DNA from: Roseiarcus sp.
GTDB taxonomy: Bacteria > Pseudomonadota > Alphaproteobacteria > Rhizobiales > Beijerinckiaceae
Direction: 5' to 3'
Length of the DNA stretch: 6,166 bases
NCBI GenBank assembly: GCA_030153205.1
Contig: JASLHV010000527.1
Coordinates: 1 to 6,166 of the forward strand
This document shows, in pieces, positions 4,075 to 6,166 of the stretch (its first letter is position 1; every line of letters begins with the position of its first letter). The position numbers and the translations under genes are program-made. The notes beneath the pieces are model-generated. The model was not told the DNA's origin, did no database searches, and saw nothing but the letters and a program-made list of their open reading frames with translations.

Positions 4075-5889
4075 ATGTTCCAAAGCCTTTTCCAATCTTT
4101 CGACGAAATCGCCGACCCCACCCTCGGCGCCGGCCGCGTCAAGGCTTTGCGCGCGGAACTCGCGCGGCGCGGCTTGCGGGGTTTTGTCGTCCCGCGCGCC
4201 GATGCGCATCAAAACGAATATGTGCCGGCTTCGGAAGAGCGTCTGCGGTGGCTGACCGGCTTTTCCGGCTCCGCCGGTCTGGCGATTGTCCTGATCGATC
4301 GCGCCGTCCTCTTCGTCGACGGACGCTATACGCTGCAAGCCGCCGAGCAGATCGATACAAAAATCTTCGAGATACGTCATGTCGTCGAGGCGCCCCCCGG
4401 CGCCTGGATCGAAGCGCATCTTGGCAAGGGCAAGCTCGGCTACGATCCCTGGCTTCATACGCCGGACGCCGTCGAACGCTGGTCAAAGGCCGCGGCCGCG
4501 GCCGGCGGCGAACTCGTACCCATCGAGGGCAATCCGATCGACGCGATCTGGGCGGACCGGCCTACGGCGCCGATTGGCGCGGTCCGGATGCAGAAGATGG
4601 ATTTTGCTGGCGAGAGCGCGCGGGCCAAGTTGAAGCGCGTCAAGGCGGCGCTAAAATCCGACGGGCTCGTCGTCAGCGACCCGCATGACGTCGCCTGGCT
4701 CTTCAACCTCAGAGGCGAAGACGTCGCCCATACGCCGCTTACTTTGTCTTACGCTTTCGTACCTCGCGAGGGAAAGCCGAAACTCTATGTCGACGGACGC
4801 AAACTCTCAAACCGGATTCGGGTTTCGCTTTCCGCGCTCGCCGATATCGAGGAAGAGAATCGTCTTCTCGTCGATCTCGAGGAACTCGGGGCCAAGGGCT
4901 CGCGCTTGTCCTTCGACGCCGCCACGGCCGCCGCGCGATTGACTCAGGCGCTACAAGGGGCGGGCGGCAAGGCCGAGGTCGGCGCCGATCCAATCGCGAC
5001 GATGAAAGCGGCGAAGAACGAGGCGGAGCTTGCCGGCGCGCGCGCCGCCAATTTGCGCGACGGCGCCGCGCTGACGCGTTTCCTCGCCTGGTTCGATCTC
5101 GAAGCGCCGAAAGGACATCTGACCGAAATCGCGGCCGCCGAGGCGCTGGAGACTTTTCGCCGCGAGACTGGCCTGCTGAAGGACGTGTCGTTCCCATCGA
5201 TCTCGGCCGCGGGTCCGAATTCAGCGATCCCGCATTACCGCGTGACCACGGCTTCGAACCGCAGGGTGGAAAAAGGTATTTTCCTCATCGACAGCGGCGG
5301 CCAATACGAGGATGGCACGACCGACATCACCCGTACCGTCGCTGTCGGCGCGCCCTCCAAGGAGATGCGCGAGCGTTTCACGCGGGTGCTGAAAGGCCAT
5401 ATCGCGATCGCGCTTGCCGTCTTTCCCAAGGGCGTGAGCGGCGCGCAGATCGACGCTTTCGCGCGCAAGTCGCTATGGGATGCTGGGCTCGATTTTGACC
5501 ATGGCACCGGCCATGGCATCGGCGCTTATCTCTCTGTTCATGAAGGGCCGCAGCGCATCGCCAAGAGCGGAACGGCGGCGCTCGAACCAGGCATGATCAT
5601 CTCCAATGAGCCGGGCTACTATGCGGCCGGACGCTACGGCATACGAATCGAGAATCTCATTGTCGTCGAAGAACGCAGGATCGCCGGCGCCGAGCGCAAA
5701 ATGCTGGGCTTCGAGACCATTTCGCTCGCGCCGATCGATTTGCGGCTCGTCCAGCCGAAGCTTCTGACCGCCGAAGAGCGAACGTGGCTCGACGCCTATC
5801 ACATACGGGTGCGCAAGGCGCTGACACCGCTGGTCGATAGCGCGACGCGGGCGTGGCTGAAGAAGGCGACGCAATCGATAAGAGGTTGA
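4075..5889 (+). CDS. pepP: Aminopeptidase P, Xaa-Pro aminopeptidase (M24B metallopeptidase)
   Basis: The enzyme removes the N-terminal residue of peptides whose second residue is proline, in the cytoplasm, using a two-metal centre (usually manganese). At 604 residues it is the long three-domain form seen in alphaproteobacteria and in eukaryotic XPNPEP1, not the roughly 440-residue E. coli type. Two creatinase-like domains come first (about 20-155 and 160-310), then the pita-bread catalytic domain (about 315-545) and a C-terminal M24_C segment (about 546-604). All five metal ligands are present: Asp406 (LIDSGG), Asp417 (TTDITR), His480 (GTGHGIG), Glu512 (SNEPG) and Glu526 (IRIENL). The probable catalytic histidines His387 (IPHYR) and His489 (SVHEG) are also there. 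ATG 4075 is the first possible start after an in-frame TAA and gives the expected N-terminus; its ribosome-binding site is weak. There is no signal peptide. Confidence 0.95.
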   Translation: MFQSLFQSFDEIADPTLGAGRVKALRAELARRGLRGFVVPRADAHQNEYVPASEERLRWLTGFSGSAGLAIVLIDRAVLFVDGRYTLQAAEQIDTKIFEIRHVVEAPPGAWIEAHLGKGKLGYDPWLHTPDAVERWSKAAAAAGGELVPIEGNPIDAIWADRPTAPIGAVRMQKMDFAGESARAKLKRVKAALKSDGLVVSDPHDVAWLFNLRGEDVAHTPLTLSYAFVPREGKPKLYVDGRKLSNRIRVSLSALADIEEENRLLVDLEELGAKGSRLSFDAATAAARLTQALQGAGGKAEVGADPIATMKAAKNEAELAGARAANLRDGAALTRFLAWFDLEAPKGHLTEIAAAEALETFRRETGLLKDVSFPSISAAGPNSAIPHYRVTTASNRRVEKGIFLIDSGGQYEDGTTDITRTVAVGAPSKEMRERFTRVLKGHIAIALAVFPKGVSGAQIDAFARKSLWDAGLDFDHGTGHGIGAYLSVHEGPQRIAKSGTAALEPGMIISNEPGYYAAGRYGIRIENLIVVEERRIAGAERKMLGFETISLAPIDLRLVQPKLLTAEERTWLDAYHIRVRKALTPLVDSATRAWLKKATQSIRG

Positions 5890-5909
5890 TCCACGGTTTG
5901 GGGATCGAC
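5885..5909. terminator. Hairpin at the convergent pepP / right-edge gene junction
   Basis: GTTGATCC (5885-5892) pairs with GGATCGAC (5902-5909) through 8 bp with one G-T wobble and a 9-nt loop. The left arm includes the pepP stop codon. It lies in the 31-bp gap between two converging genes, where a bidirectional terminator is expected. No clear T-run follows on either strand, so it may instead be a plain mRNA 3'-end stem or chance. Confidence 0.3.
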
Positions 5910-5920
5910 GGCGATAAAAC

Positions 5921-6166
5921 TCAACGCGCCGCGGTGTAGTTGATGCCGAGGACATGCCCCGCAATGCCGACGCCCAAGCCGATGCGCGAAAGGTCCCAGG
6001 TCGCCGCGGTCGCATAGGCGCCGAGAACCGGACGCCAAAAGTGGCCCGCCGATAAACTATTGCTGTCGTTCGAATAGAGAATGTAGTCCGTATCGACCGG
6101 CGCGGGGTCCGAATTATCCGACCAGCAATCATTGAACGGCAATTGATAGACGCTCGTCCCGGAAAT
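5921..6166 (-). CDS. Unidentified protein, C-terminal fragment (runs off right edge)
   Basis: The minus-strand frame is open from the window edge to TGA at 5923-5921 and gives the last 81 residues of a longer protein. The first part is rich in Ser, Asn, Asp, Tyr and Trp (for example PVDTDYILYSNDSNSL). The last 30 residues are Gly- and Ala-rich, ending IGLGVGIAGHVLGINYTAAR. This composition would suit a secreted or cell-surface protein, but I recognise no family, and the end lacks the terminal aromatic residue of classical beta-barrel outer-membrane proteins. This frame is preferred to overlapping minus-strand frames because its amino-acid composition is natural and not Arg-rich, and because it ends 31 bp from the convergent pepP stop. 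TTG at 6142 is an internal codon, not a credible start. Confidence 0.55.
   Translation of the reverse strand: MSGTSVYQLPFNDCWSDNSDPAPVDTDYILYSNDSNSLSAGHFWRPVLGAYATAATWDLSRIGLGVGIAGHVLGINYTAAR

Noticed and set aside
5473..6142. Longer minus-strand frames overlapping the pepP end and the right edge
   Set aside because: They are antisense to the M24 metal-binding region of pepP, Arg-rich and without domains; the frame ending at 5921 explains the right edge better.
1..6166. Search for CRISPR arrays, insertion sequences, tRNAs and toxin-antitoxin or phage-defence genes
   Set aside because: No regularly spaced repeats, transposase motifs, tRNA-like foldable segments or defence-type domains are visible. 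Nearly all the DNA is explained by core genes.

Overview
This GC-rich window reads as a chromosomal core region of an alphaproteobacterium, most likely in the order Hyphomicrobiales (Rhizobiales). The assignment rests on three things: the protein sequences resemble alphaproteobacterial versions as I remember them, the gene order (plsC, ftsX and ftsE divergent from an MJ0042-type zinc-ribbon gene and hpt) is familiar from that group, and there is an exact match to the CtrA cell-cycle regulator box. The genus is not determinable by eye; a methylotroph of the Methylocystaceae/Beijerinckiaceae type is a guess.

Left to right. Positions 1-141 (minus) hold the first 47 codons of an unidentified protein that runs off the left edge, preceded by a good sigma70-like promoter (171-199) and a small palindrome/direct-repeat cluster (202-224). 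Positions 267-2718 (minus) carry a three-gene unit transcribed ftsE, ftsX, plsC: the ABC-type FtsEX complex that controls septal peptidoglycan hydrolysis, then an acyltransferase that makes phosphatidic acid. A divergent intergenic region (2719-2888) holds the CtrA box at 2817-2832. To its right on the plus strand lie a membrane-anchored zinc-ribbon protein (2889-3455) and hpt (3452-3991), which overlap by 4 bp and are probably translationally coupled. An 83-bp spacer with two small inverted repeats precedes a full-length aminopeptidase P (4075-5889). It converges on the C-terminal part of an unidentified minus-strand protein (5921-6166) that continues past the right edge.

Together the centre is a cell-envelope and division locus: FtsEX at the septum, a phospholipid acyltransferase behind it, and an uncharacterised membrane protein opposite, with one candidate cell-cycle regulator site between the two transcription units. 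hpt (purine salvage) and pepP (Xaa-Pro peptide turnover) are housekeeping neighbours. I see no mobile element, CRISPR array, tRNA, rRNA or phage gene, and no convincing wholly new system. The observations most worth checking are the CtrA box and the zinc-ribbon protein it faces.
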